Source: Utricularia gibba
Lineage: Eukaryota; Streptophyta; Magnoliopsida; Lamiales; Lentibulariaceae
NCBI GenBank assembly: GCA_002189035.1
Contig: NEEC01000013.1
Location: forward strand, 1,674,001 to 1,738,000
Length of the DNA: 64,000 nt
Reading direction: 5' to 3'
Below the pieces are notes generated by a model, which saw nothing but the letters and a program-made list of their open reading frames with translations, did not search any database and had not been told where the DNA came from. Below, piece after piece: positions 35,742-45,731 of this stretch. The translations under genes and the position numbers were made by a program. Each line of letters begins with the position of its first letter. Within the stretch, counting starts at the first letter, position 1.

Positions 35742-37786
35742 ATGGCAGTTGTGGGAAGACTTTCAGGATTTCGCAGGGAAGGAGAAAACTGGTAAGCTCT
35801 CCCCTGTTTCACTGTTCTGCTTCACCTTCTGAGATAACATAAACCACAACGTGCATTAAAAAAAAGAAAAGAAAAGCTTTTTTAATGCCCTGATGGCTTT
35901 AAACATGATCTCTTACCAGGTTCGTTGGTTCAAGTTTGCCTAGCGATCTTACAGTTGTAGTCGATGAAGTAAAATTCCATCTTCACAAGGTAACTCTGAG
36001 CTGTAGCACTTTTTTTATATGGAATTTACTAATGCTTCTGTATTGCCTTCAGTTCCCTCTTTTTTCAAGATGTGGGAAGATAGCAGCTCTGTTTGAAGAA
36101 TCTGAAAGCAGACAAGAGTCACCCTTCAGTGTTACTCTAGAAGATTTTCCTGGTGGTGCTGATGTATTTCTAAAAGTTGTGAAATTCTGCTATGGTGTTC
36201 GAATCGAGTTTACATCAAGAAATGTAGTAATTCTGTATTGTGCAGCAGAGTATCTTGAGATGACAGATGATTTGGGGGAGGGCAATTTACAGTCCAAGTT
36301 GGAGGATTTCTTCCATGGGCATGTTCTGAGGCACTGGAAAGATTGTGCTTTGGCTCTCCAAACCTGTGAACCAGTCACTGCTAGAGCAGAAAAGCTTAAC
36401 CTCCCTGCTAGATGTATAGATGCCCTGTCTGTGATGATTTGCACTGATTCTTCCTTGTTCGGATGGCCGATGAAGATGTACGGTAGCCTTCAAAGCCCCG
36501 GAGGCAGCATCCTATGGAACGGAATAAACACAGGTGCAAAGCTCCACAGTGATGATTCCAGTTGGTGGTTTGAAGATGTGTCATATGTTGGTGTCCATTT
36601 CTTTGAGAGACTGATCCGCACATTGGAAGGAAAAGGAGTGGATCCTAAGATCTTAGCCCGAGCAGTTATGTACTACAGCACAAGGTATCTTCCTGGATTG
36701 AGCCGGTGGCAGGGAGAGCAAACTGGTAAACCTCCTACAGCTTCAAGTTTCAGTATCACATCCTCCAGCCTTGATCAAAGAACCCTCCTGGAAACTGTCA
36801 TCAAAATACTTCCGGAGAAGAGAGGGAAGCCATTCTGCCGTTTCCTACTCGGGCTCCTGAGGAATGCATTGATCATGGGGTTTGACAGCAAGATCCTGGA
36901 TTCCTTGGAGAGGAAAATAGGCGTGCAGCTGGAGTTCGCATCACTTGATAGCTTACTGATACCCAAATTTTCCGACTCCGAAACTTTATATGACATCGAC
37001 TGTCTAGAGAGGATGGTCCACCATTTCGTTTCAAGTGAGGTAATTGGTGATCCAGTTTCCCATTCATCTCTGGATCAAGGCACATCACCATGGACTGCAC
37101 GCCTGGGAAGTGTTGCCAAGCTGGTGGACGGCTATCTTGCTGAAGTTGCTTCTGATGTGAACTTGAAGCTCGAAAAATTCCATTCCCTGGTTGCGGCATT
37201 ACCCGATTCTTCAAGAACATTGCACGACGGGATATACCGAGCGGTCGATATCTATCTCAAGGTACTGTCATGATCATTTGGGTTGTCAGCAAAATGGTGG
37301 ATGCAGCAACAGGAGGTAAATATAGGTAATCTGAAAAACGTTTTTACTGGTTAGCAGGAACACTCGTCGCTCTCAGAGAAGGAAAGGGAGCACCTGTGCA
37401 GCGCCATCCATTTCGAAAAGCTCTCAATCGACGCCTGTGTCCACGCTTCCCAGAACGAGAGGCTGCCAATGCGGGTCATATTGCAGGTGCTGTTTTTCGA
37501 GCAGATGCATCTGAGAGCAGCCCTAGCCAGTTACCTCAATGTGGGGGGTTCCCAAGGCGCCCCTGCAAGCGTCGCGGAAGAGAACCAGGCGCTGAAGGTG
37601 AACATGGAGAGGATGAGATCCAGGGTTGGGGAATTGGAGGAAGAATTCAGTAAAATGAGAGATGAGATGCGGAGGATGAGCAATCGGCATGGGTCCGTCG
37701 GATCCCGCGCGCTTCCTTCAGAGGGCTGGGATGCAGACTCCTGGCCCCTTCAGATGCCGCCAGATGAGGGCGTGGTGCGTCCATAG
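35742..37786 (+). CDS. NPH3/RPT2-like (NRL) BTB protein
   Basis: A putative CUL3 ubiquitin-ligase adaptor of the plant NPH3/RPT2-like family, which works in phototropin signalling or polar auxin transport at the plasma membrane. Exons 35742-35791, 35920-35989, 36053-37261, 37358-37786; phases agree and give 585 residues. ATG 35742 gives MAVVGRLSGFRREGENWFVG, the family start preceding LPSDLTVVVDEVKFHLHK. BTB region to about residue 120 (FPLFSRCGKIAALFEE, CAAEYLEMTDDLGEGNL). The NPH3 domain is in the middle (WWFEDVSYVGVHFFERLI, MYYSTRYLPGL, LLETVIKILPEKRG). The final exon carries LCSAIHFEKLSIDACVHASQNERLPMRVILQVLFFEQ, cut here for length at LPMR in the hallmark, then a coiled coil (ENQALKVNMERMRSRVGELE). 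The first intron is short and in frame, so an uninterrupted frame runs from 35936 across it and misleads. Confidence 0.92.
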
Positions 37787-38399
37787 CTGAAGAATGTGTT
37801 CAGAAACCTTCCACACACACACACACCACACTCCGCCATGGCCGCCTGTACATTCCGTCCGATCAGTTAGTGATCATCAAGAGAGCAAATACATACGTCA
37901 TTCTTCTGGATCTGTTGGTGTAGGATGAATTACTATGCGAATTAAGAGTATGTTTACAGCTTCTGCTTAAGCAGAAGCATTTCTAGAAACGATTCTCAAA
38001 CAAATCGTTCGTCAGGTCAGAACAAAGGTGCAAAAAATTGGTGGCTGTGGGGTTCGAACCCACGCGCACTTCAGTGCAGAAGATCTTAAGTCTTCCCCCT
38101 TAACCACTCGGGCAAACCACCACGTTTTATTGATGATCATATTTTAAATACTTTAACCGTAAAATCTAAATTTAAAGATAAATTATATTTTTTTCATTTG
38201 ATAGTTTAAGTAAAATAAACATATTTATAGATCCACATTCTATTACCATTTTGTATGGAGATAATTGCATCCCCAGAAACGTGTATCAAAACTGCATGAG
38301 AATAAGAGGAGGATGCTTGTCAACAATCAATCTTGGGAGTTTTCTTCTTGCTCCTCCTCAGCTATCCCTCCGAGCGACGATCACAACAACCGCCCACCA
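37787..38399. other. Intergenic DNA around the tRNA gene
   Basis: Apart from the tRNA, nothing is recognised. A short CA repeat sits at 37811-37825 in the NPH3 3' UTR. 38,130-38,260 is AT-rich. The bases before 38400 may be the 3' UTR of the hypothetical gene. Confidence 0.5.
38039..38121 (-). tRNA. tRNA-Leu (UAA)
   Basis: On the minus strand the acceptor stem GGTGGTT pairs with AGCCACC (seven pairs, one G-U), discriminator A at 38039. The T arm is GTGGG-TTCGAAC-CCCAC. The anticodon arm is GAAGA-CTTAAGA-TCTTC with anticodon TAA. A variable arm of class II length and the D arm GAGTGGTTAAGG match leucine tRNAs. It has no intron. A run of six T follows directly, the RNA polymerase III terminator. 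Confidence 0.95.
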
Positions 38400-38993
38400 T
38401 TAGGAGGAACTAGCCGCTGGTTCTTCGGGTGCCGCCGTGGAAGCTGGATGTTCCTCATGATCTCCACCGCCAACGTCGGCACTCGAACCAACTTCTCCTC
38501 CACCGCCGTAGGTGTTGTCCGGCGAATCGAGATCAGTTCCGCCCTCAACCCGTTGTCGAAGATACTCAACGTATTCTTGTACACGCTCGTGGATAAAACT
38601 TTCCATGTCCGGGTCATGCTCCTCCTCAAGAACATTGCCATCATGCTCGTCCGCGCCGCCCTCATTCCCAGCAAAGGTTTCACCCATGTCTGGAGGATCA
38701 TCAAGAAACGCGTGGCGGTTACTCCCTGCCAACTCGACTCCGGAAACTATGCCTACGACTGCATCTAGACGAAGGCAGACGTAATCGCGGATGGCTTCTT
38801 GAATGGCTTCTTCGTCGGCGAGGATTTCACGGCGGCTCAGGAAGTCGCCGATGGTGAGCTCAGGGAGAGTCGGCATGATTTCCACTCGTGGGCCATCTTC
38901 CTCCTCGGAGCTGGTTTCCCAGTCGATCGAGGATTCTGATGGGCTGTGGATTCCCGGGAACACTAGTTCCTCGGGAGGAATGCGATCCGCCAT
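38400..38993 (-). CDS. Hypothetical acidic protein, intronless
   Basis: A single open frame of 197 residues from ATG 38993 (an upstream in-frame ATG at 39047 would add 18). I do not recognise it. It is strongly acidic, rich in Glu, Asp, Ser and Gly. It has a clean candidate helix (REILADEEAIQEAIRDYVCL, residues about 52-71) and a second (MESFIHERVQEYVEYLRQRV, near 140). The last 45 residues are low-complexity (Gly, then Ala/Pro/Ser). It has no signal peptide, membrane span or Cys/His metal site. The Kozak-like context around 38993 (GAAATGGCG) and GC-rich third positions support it being coding. It may be a fast-evolving lineage-specific gene. Confidence 0.55.
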   Translation of the reverse strand: MADRIPPEELVFPGIHSPSESSIDWETSSEEEDGPRVEIMPTLPELTIGDFLSRREILADEEAIQEAIRDYVCLRLDAVVGIVSGVELAGSNRHAFLDDPPDMGETFAGNEGGADEHDGNVLEEEHDPDMESFIHERVQEYVEYLRQRVEGGTDLDSPDNTYGGGGEVGSSADVGGGDHEEHPASTAAPEEPAASSS

Positions 38994-41900
38994 TTCCTTC
39001 TTCTGTATCTCAAGACTAGATGACGAATTGTTGTAACTGCAATGCAATTGCAGGTTCCTGATAGGAGAGACCGATCATGTTCTTATTTATTAACCAGTTC
39101 TGAATCTTTTTTTTTCATTGAAATGTATTTTCCATTTTCATAATTAAACAATTTTTTTTTTTTTTACATTCTGTTGCTTAAGCATCAACTTGTGATGAGT
39201 ACCGTACCAAATATGCTTGATAGATTAATTTTAATTAATAATATATTTAAATAAATATATATTATATGACCATAATTGCAATGATGTTTAATCGATCATA
39301 AAATTTAAAATCCAACTATATTATCAATAGCAAACATTTACATATAAAATGGAAGTTTTCATGGGGCGCCCAATCCATTCTGGATTATTGGACTTGATGC
39401 CTCGTGTCAGATGCACCTTGTGTATGACTTGTGCGCGCATTTGCCTCAAAACATCCTGCCACTGCAATGGCTACTTCGTGCTTGAAGTTTTTTCTGTTAC
39501 ATGCAACTGCTGCTATTGGTTTCGTTTCTTTTTGGGGACCAGGCATTGCTTTCATCTCGCCTCTTCTGAAGCAACAGGGGAACCAAGATTTAAGGTTCTT
39601 TTCTTGCTGAGAGAAAGCCAGCTTCTGCAGCAGATGAGAAGGCAACCAAAGGAAAGGAAACCAAGTTCAATCTAGGAAGAACTGAGCTGAAAGATGATGA
39701 TTCTTGTTTCTTTTGTAGGCCACTACGAGCCCAGGCAGTCAAAACCAACAAAAGGGGAAGGCCTCTGTGAGCTGGTGGCTGCGTCATTTTGGGTTGAACT
39801 CGCAAGTTTGCTGTCCCATTTTCCAGGCTTGGAACCAAGCACTTTGCTTGCATGAAAGCAGCGCTAGTTGAGGCGGGAGAATCACGTTCCGGTGAACTCA
39901 TGGCGACCCTCAACCTCAGCTGGTAACTGCTCTATACGAAGATCTCTGCCAAAAGCAATCACCCCCACATCTAGCCACCCTTGTAAAATGATATTCTTCT
40001 GTGCCCAGTGCCCACACATATTTTTCTAGTAACTATTCACAGCCGGCATCCTGCCACCGCACCCGGGTGATTTTCTTGTTGCGATTAGAAACCTGGAAAA
40101 AGGATGGCGCACACCGAGCAGCAGTTAGCAAATGTTACTAAATTTAATCTGTAAATACGATTTTGAATTAAGAAAGTTTGTATTTGATCTAAATTAACAA
40201 TCGAATACCAAAAAAAAAACAATCTTTTTTTTTCAGAGCAGAGCGCAGGCGGACGTCAGAAAGTGTGGTGAAAAATTAAAGAGAGGAAACCAACCAGTCT
40301 CGATTCCCAGTTATTTCTCTGATGCAACTCCATGAGATTTGAGTTCTTGGTCTGTCTGCATGCACCACGACAACAAGTGCGGGCATGGGATAACTTGATT
40401 GATATCAATGCGCCCCTTCTTCTCTTCTGGCAACTCAAGTCCATAGCACGGAGGCAAGAATAAGTAGCTTACACCCCTTCAACAATACAGAGAAAAATTA
40501 ATCCTAACAACCATTAATTGCATGCAATTCTACCCTGTCAGAAAACATGGTAAATGGCATTAATATATTCGCAGGTATCACAGGCTCAAACCTAATAAAC
40601 CTCCGAATACAAAACAACAACAATAATAACATGAAACTGAAAAATTTGAAATTGAGGGTTCCCAAATTGGAAACCACATATTATTACAAGATTAGATGAG
40701 TCATTTATTAGGACGATGATATGATATGATCAAGGACTGGAATGATATTATGGACCCCAACTGTCTGTCAGATTCCATCCTCGTATTATTTTCTGTTTAA
40801 ACTTTTGCGCTCCTTTCTCATCAAATCCCAACCATATTTAACTACCTTTTTTTACCGTACACAGAAAGTATCATGCTCTCTGTACCCAGCACCGTGAGTC
40901 TCATTTCTTCAAGTATCTAATAAAATAGCACAACTTCCAGATAAGTGTTCACACAGTAGGCTGTGGATGGGGTCATCTCAATCCACTCCATTTCATCTTG
41001 ACGGAACTACCACCATATAAACCCCATCATTAGACAACTTGTTGCATATGCTACTAGCAACAGTAGTTCAGAGCATGGTATGGAATGAGGGGAGCATACC
41101 GAAGCATGGTTGCTGTGGAGGGGGCTTTGAGTTGAGCTGAGCTGAGGAAAACATTCCAAGGTAGCTTGGGTTATGAATGAGGGTATTAAAGGCTGCAACT
41201 GTGTCGTGATGTGGGTGTCTCCCCTTCAATTAATGCCATCGCTACCCTCAGATTTAACACCATCGCTTGCTTCTATTTATTGCACTTCAATTCTCCCCCT
41301 CTTCATGTTCCCAATTCCCCCTCTACCTTGTCTTATCCACACCCCACATTACTCTGCTCCATACCATTAAATGACTACTTTTGCAGTGGTTTACTCTACT
41401 TCCAGAATCAAGCTTACTGCCCTCCACTTCAACCCCTATATCTTCCATCTACCCGCCCAACCAGGGTTTTTCACATAATTTGAGATTGATTCGTGAAGTA
41501 GATATACATACCTTTTCGTCGAGCTAATACCCCTTCTTCATCGTCCCATATAAGCATGGTCTCGGGTGCACTTGACCTGATAGATGAAGAACACGTTGCA
41601 GGAGAAACTTACCGTAGATGGAATAAATTGCATCATTTCAAAGACAGTATATCAAGACTAGAGCAGTTACTCTAAAAACAGAGGTTCATGCATGCAAGGT
41701 AATTAAATTATTGATTTTGAATTTAGTATGGGTACACACATTGATATTATTGATGTAGATGAGTTGAAGAAGACAAGGTAGGGACCAAAGTTGACAAAGT
41801 TTGATGATGACAAAAGTTAGTCTATCAAAAATTGATAATATTTGTGGTACCAAATTTGCAGTTTTCCCTCGGCAATCCAACATCAATTCCTCCATCCCTC

Positions 41901-42167
41901 CACATTCAATGCTCTATCTAGTGTCATTCAATCACTCTTCTCCTATCTCTATATAAACTCCCAAAGCATCAACAAAATTATTATACTAAAGCATTCATCG
42001 CCTCAAACAACAAGTTTCATGACGCAGCTCAGTGCTCTACTAGAGAAGTAAGTTTGGGAAGAAGCAAGTTTTTAGTAGTATCATATGCAAATACATACCT
42101 GTTTTTTTACTTGGTTTCTGATCCTGATGCCTTGTGCAGTTCAAGGGGGTTGAAGAGCCAAGCAAAT
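38994..42167. other. Long stretch with no recognised gene
   Basis: 39,050-39,350 is AT-rich. 39,350-39,920 has balanced composition and open frames on both strands (plus 39349-39675, minus 39590-39913), and a splice-acceptor-like TTTCTTTTGTAG near 39718; no family is recognised. 40,100-41,900 has no supported gene; I looked for a microRNA hairpin in the CT-rich part and did not see one of the conserved families. 41,950-42,047 is the 5' UTR exon of GIR1, and 42,048-42,139 is its leader intron (donor GTAAGT, acceptor TGTGCAG). Confidence 0.45.
41950..41957 (+). promoter_or_regulatory. TATA box of the GIR1-like gene
   Basis: TATATAAA in CTCTATATAAACTCCC, a classical plant TATA context, about 90 bases before the leader-intron donor at 42048. 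Confidence 0.55.
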
Positions 42168-42488
42168 ATGGAGATTGACAGCAATGAGAGTCCCAAGTTG
42201 GAGTTGAAGCTTAAGCTGTCTCCACCGAGGGAACATTGGAGCGGGCTTAACGGAGTTGTTTCGATGGTGGAGATATCACCATCACCACCAAGCTCTTGTG
42301 TGTCACGTGAGACAAGCCCAGAGGCAAACAATAGCAGCAGCTCAATGTTGTTGGTTGGTTGCCCGCGTTGTCTCATGTATGTTATGCTACTTGGGAGTGA
42401 TCCAAAGTGCCCAAAGTGCAAGAGCACTGTTTTGCTTGATTTCCTGCATGAAGACAGGGAAAGAAGAATCACAAAACTCAAAATTTAG
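42168..42488 (+). CDS. GL2-interacting-repressor-like EAR protein (GIR1/GIR2 type)
   Basis: A small nuclear adaptor that links GLABRA2-type homeodomain factors to TOPLESS co-repressors in root-hair and trichome control (Arabidopsis GIR1/GIR2; family knowledge). 106 residues in one coding exon, with an intron in the 5' UTR. The N terminus carries the EAR word LELKLKLS (LxLxL) followed by PP. The middle block is PSPPSSCVSRETSPE. The C terminus has the family's mini zinc-ribbon-like motif CPRCLMYVM then CPKCKSTVLLDFL, with four Cys. All expected blocks are present. The start at 42168 follows the acceptor at 42139. Confidence 0.9.
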   Translation: MEIDSNESPKLELKLKLSPPREHWSGLNGVVSMVEISPSPPSSCVSRETSPEANNSSSSMLLVGCPRCLMYVMLLGSDPKCPKCKSTVLLDFLHEDRERRITKLKI

Positions 42489-43509
42489 GCAACTGCAGCA
42501 GTTATCCACACGTTCACTGTTTCTCTAGTTTGGGGGAGGGGGTGTTCTTTTTTTGGCATGGGGGTGTAGGCTTCAGTGAACTGACTATGTAGTGCTGCTG
42601 GTTTTGTAGTATCCTTAGTCTCTGTTCATCTTAATGATGTAAGAAAAGCAGAAAATTTGATCAATCTCCATTTTACAGTCGAATGCACTAAACATCGGGT
42701 TTCATTCTATGAAATAGCCGACAAAAGGTTCATAAATGACATGCAGATTAGTGAAAAAAATGAGCTAAAGAAAACAAATAAACAGACATGCTCTGAAGGC
42801 ATACAAGAAAAAAGCATTTTGGAGGAGGTTTTGCACCAAACGCTTAAGGATCAAAGTTTTAACAAATGGAATATGTCATCGAATTCAAAACATCAACAAT
42901 ACAAAGGCTTCTTTTTGTACAGAACTAATTATTTCATTTACACACATTGGAAAATGGAAGGCAAGCAAGTAACCTTACTTGGCTAACGTGCCGAGGCATT
43001 GAATGATAACATTAATAGTTGGGGTGCGCATAATAAATGCATTCAATTGGTGCAGCAACAAACCACCTATGGGAGAAATCTACTAACATTTACAGGGCAG
43101 TTGAATTTTCGAATGGAAGTTGGTATACCTATGACTGCAATAATATGCCAAGTATCTACTCGGCAGCACACCATGCATTAGAGTTTCAGGCGCATTAAAT
43201 ACTAAAGTGCAGTAACAGAATGACAATGGCAACACCATTGAAACTGAAAACAACATGTCATGTTACTGCAATCTTGTGTATTATTTCAACATGACAAACA
43301 CTTGGTTCATTGATACAACAGAAAATCAGCAAGAAACCCCAGCCATTTAATGAATACAAAAAATGGTCACAAGGGAAGTTGGCAATGCTTCCGGGTCAGA
43401 ACGTGCAACTTGAATGACTAAAATATCAACACAAAAAACATGATCTCCGGAGAGTAAGAGCTCAACTGACGTTGTGCATGAACTCAAAGATCCAAATCAA
43501 CATAGGAAC
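42489..43509. other. Intergenic DNA, no gene recognised
   Basis: 3' UTR of GIR1 runs to perhaps 42,660. The remainder has balanced but non-coding composition. No family was identified. Confidence 0.45.
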
Positions 43510-44887
43510 GCATTCACAGCCACAGTACCAAGCAGTCTTGCGAATCTGTCATAGAAAAAAAAAAAAAAAAAGATAAGGATTATTGCGTTGTCTTTATATG
43601 CAGAGAAAATATAGTTGCGAGCACAGTGCAAGGGAAGAATAGACACTGAACTAGTCTACGGTCAACACATGATAAAAAATGCAAGCAAATGATCTTCCTG
43701 GAAGTTCTATGAAAACAAAGGAATAAGAAAATGCAGGCTGTCTTGCATAGTATTTTTAATAAATGGTAAACAGCTACGTCATTGCAACTTGAGCATAAGA
43801 TGAAATCAACAGCATGCACTTCCTGTGGAGACACGAAAAGATGCTAACATAAATGTCGGAAACTCTTATTCAGAACTTGTGTCTTTGACTGTGTTTTCAT
43901 ACTTTAAGTTTTCTGATTACATGTGCTCACATGACTTGCGCTCAAAATAAAATGCACATAGGGTATGTTGATATAGAATATTTTGGACGTAGACTATAAA
44001 AAAAAATGAGGCATGACTGGGTAGGAACATTTAAGAAGCACAACTTTCATGTGACCATAGGAAGGATACATTTCATCCTTGACACTGAGACTACCTGTGG
44101 CAGTTTCTTGCAAAAAAACGACTTCAAGTCTAGCATCAAGAGTGTTTCCCACCACAATTATCCCATCCCTGGAAGCTAGCACCACACCTCCAGCGCTGAT
44201 ATCATAAGATTGAAAAAGGTTGGTATCACTGCCAGTTGCAAATATGCAGATTAAAAATCAACAGGTCTCATATTACCCCAAGCATATGAGAAATATCCGA
44301 AAAATGAGAGAAACACACCTCTTGCTAATTTACGTACAACTTAAGTGGAAAAACGTTTTCCAAAAATTGGAAGGTGCACAATTTTGGATGGTTACGTAGT
44401 AATTACCAAAAGCGTCCATGAGCATTGTCGTGAGAAGGGGCAGTTGGAAGGCGAACATGGATGATGATGAACTTTTGCTATATTAGAGTATTCCTCCTTC
44501 GCTGCTTGTAAGATAGACTCCACATAGCGCAAAACATGATGACGGCAGCGCAATAATACTGAGGGCTGTTGCAGCGTCAGCAAACCCTGAGAAACGAAGA
44601 AATGGTAATGAGAGCCGGTAAAACGTCAGTTTCCACTGCATAGCTGGCTTCTCCGTACGCTCCTAATCATGGAGAATCCTCTTCTTCTTCTCAGTTTCCA
44701 CTAGTTGCAACATCTCGACGCTGAACTTCTAAAAAAGAAACAGATTATACATCTCACCAAACTCAAGGCATCGGATAGTTAGTTACCTCCTCGGCGGAGG
44801 CAGACATCTTGTTAGCCTTCTCCCGCGCTTCCAAGCGGATGAATCGCACCATCCGCTGATCTACTTGGGGACATCGGCGCCGTTCAT
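43510..44887 (-). pseudogene. Decayed copy of V-ATPase subunit E (VHA-E), introns retained
   Basis: Segments of the vacuolar proton pump stalk subunit E are recognisable but disabled. Exon 1 (44887-44787) starts MNGADVPK and then hits TAG where relatives have Gln. A missing base follows, then MVRFIRLEA and SASAEE before an intact donor. The next piece (about 44,745-44,665) has LQLVETEKKK, then TAG in place of Tyr. The central helical exons are absent. Another piece (about 44,590-44,405) reads PSVLLRCR and ILQAAKEEYS, then loses frame near 44,480 and lacks the PEIIVDD segment. Exon (44,210-44,087) has GGVVLASRDG and NTLDARLEVVF, with one T too many in a T7 run. The last exon (about 43,545-43,510) has IRK then LLGTVAV out of frame. 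Retained splice sites show a duplicated genomic copy, not a retrocopy. Confidence 0.88.
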
Positions 44888-45731
44888 GTCGAATTCTCAC
44901 CGGGGGCGGTAAAGACGATAACTACCGGATTGCCCGATCACAGTTATCACTTTCGTTACGAATAATAAATTAGTTATCCCTTGTACGGATTTATTATCTC
45001 ACAAGATTAGGATAAAATGATACGAGGTTTGGGATAATTTAATCATACAACAATACCATAAATGATCTTTGTTTTTTTAATAAAAAACTTAATTCAAAAA
45101 AATACGGATATTTTTCGTTATTTTAATTATATAAACAACTATACTATCCCAAATATTACAATACAAATCAAACACATCAAAATACAATCACATCTAATCC
45201 TATCTCAATATCCTACTTAATTTTATCTTAGATAACTTATCCACGAACCAAACTCACCCTAATGGTGTCATTAATCTGCACTTCCATTTGCACTAATGGT
45301 GTCATTTTCACTAATCACTACTTGGAGACTATTTGCACTTCCATTTAATACAAGAATCGTGTGTGGGGTCCACTAATTGTGTCATTTTCACTAATCCCGG
45401 GATCGTGCACTTTTTCAACGTCATTCAATATTACATTATCCAGCGGAAAACACTAAGTAGCGGTTAGCACTGTTAATGATGATTAAGTATACTTTTTACA
45501 AAATAAAAAAAACATTTATAATTTTTATTTATTTTAAAAATAACAAAAATGTTTATATAACATTTTTTTTTCAAAATCATAATTTATTCCAAACAAATCC
45601 AGATCATACTTGTAAAGAAATACATCATCTTTTTCAAAGGGGAGAACCTATGGACGTCTGGACTGAGGGACTCTAAGTGAAAGCTGCCTGTACAAAGAAT
45701 CAAATCTCAAAGAATCTCATCTCTATAAACT
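44888..45731. other. AT-rich intergenic DNA
   Basis: No gene seen. Two imperfect copies of the phrase GTGTCATTTTCACTAATC lie at about 45299-45316 and 45378-45395, a small direct repeat about 79 bases apart. The last 100 bases may be the E2F 3' UTR. Confidence 0.5.

Noticed and set aside
35936-37273. The uninterrupted 445-codon frame as the full NPH3-type gene
   Set aside because: It reads through a 63-base intron that happens to stay in frame and omits exons 1, 2 and 4, which carry the family start and the ERLPMRV block.
40970-41560. Possible conserved microRNA precursor in the CT-rich region
   Set aside because: Compared by eye with the common plant families (miR156 to miR408); none of the mature sequences or complements appears.
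43510-44887. Treating the VHA-E copy as a functional gene with assembly errors
   Set aside because: Two stop codons arise by substitution and the central exons are absent, which single-base length errors cannot produce.
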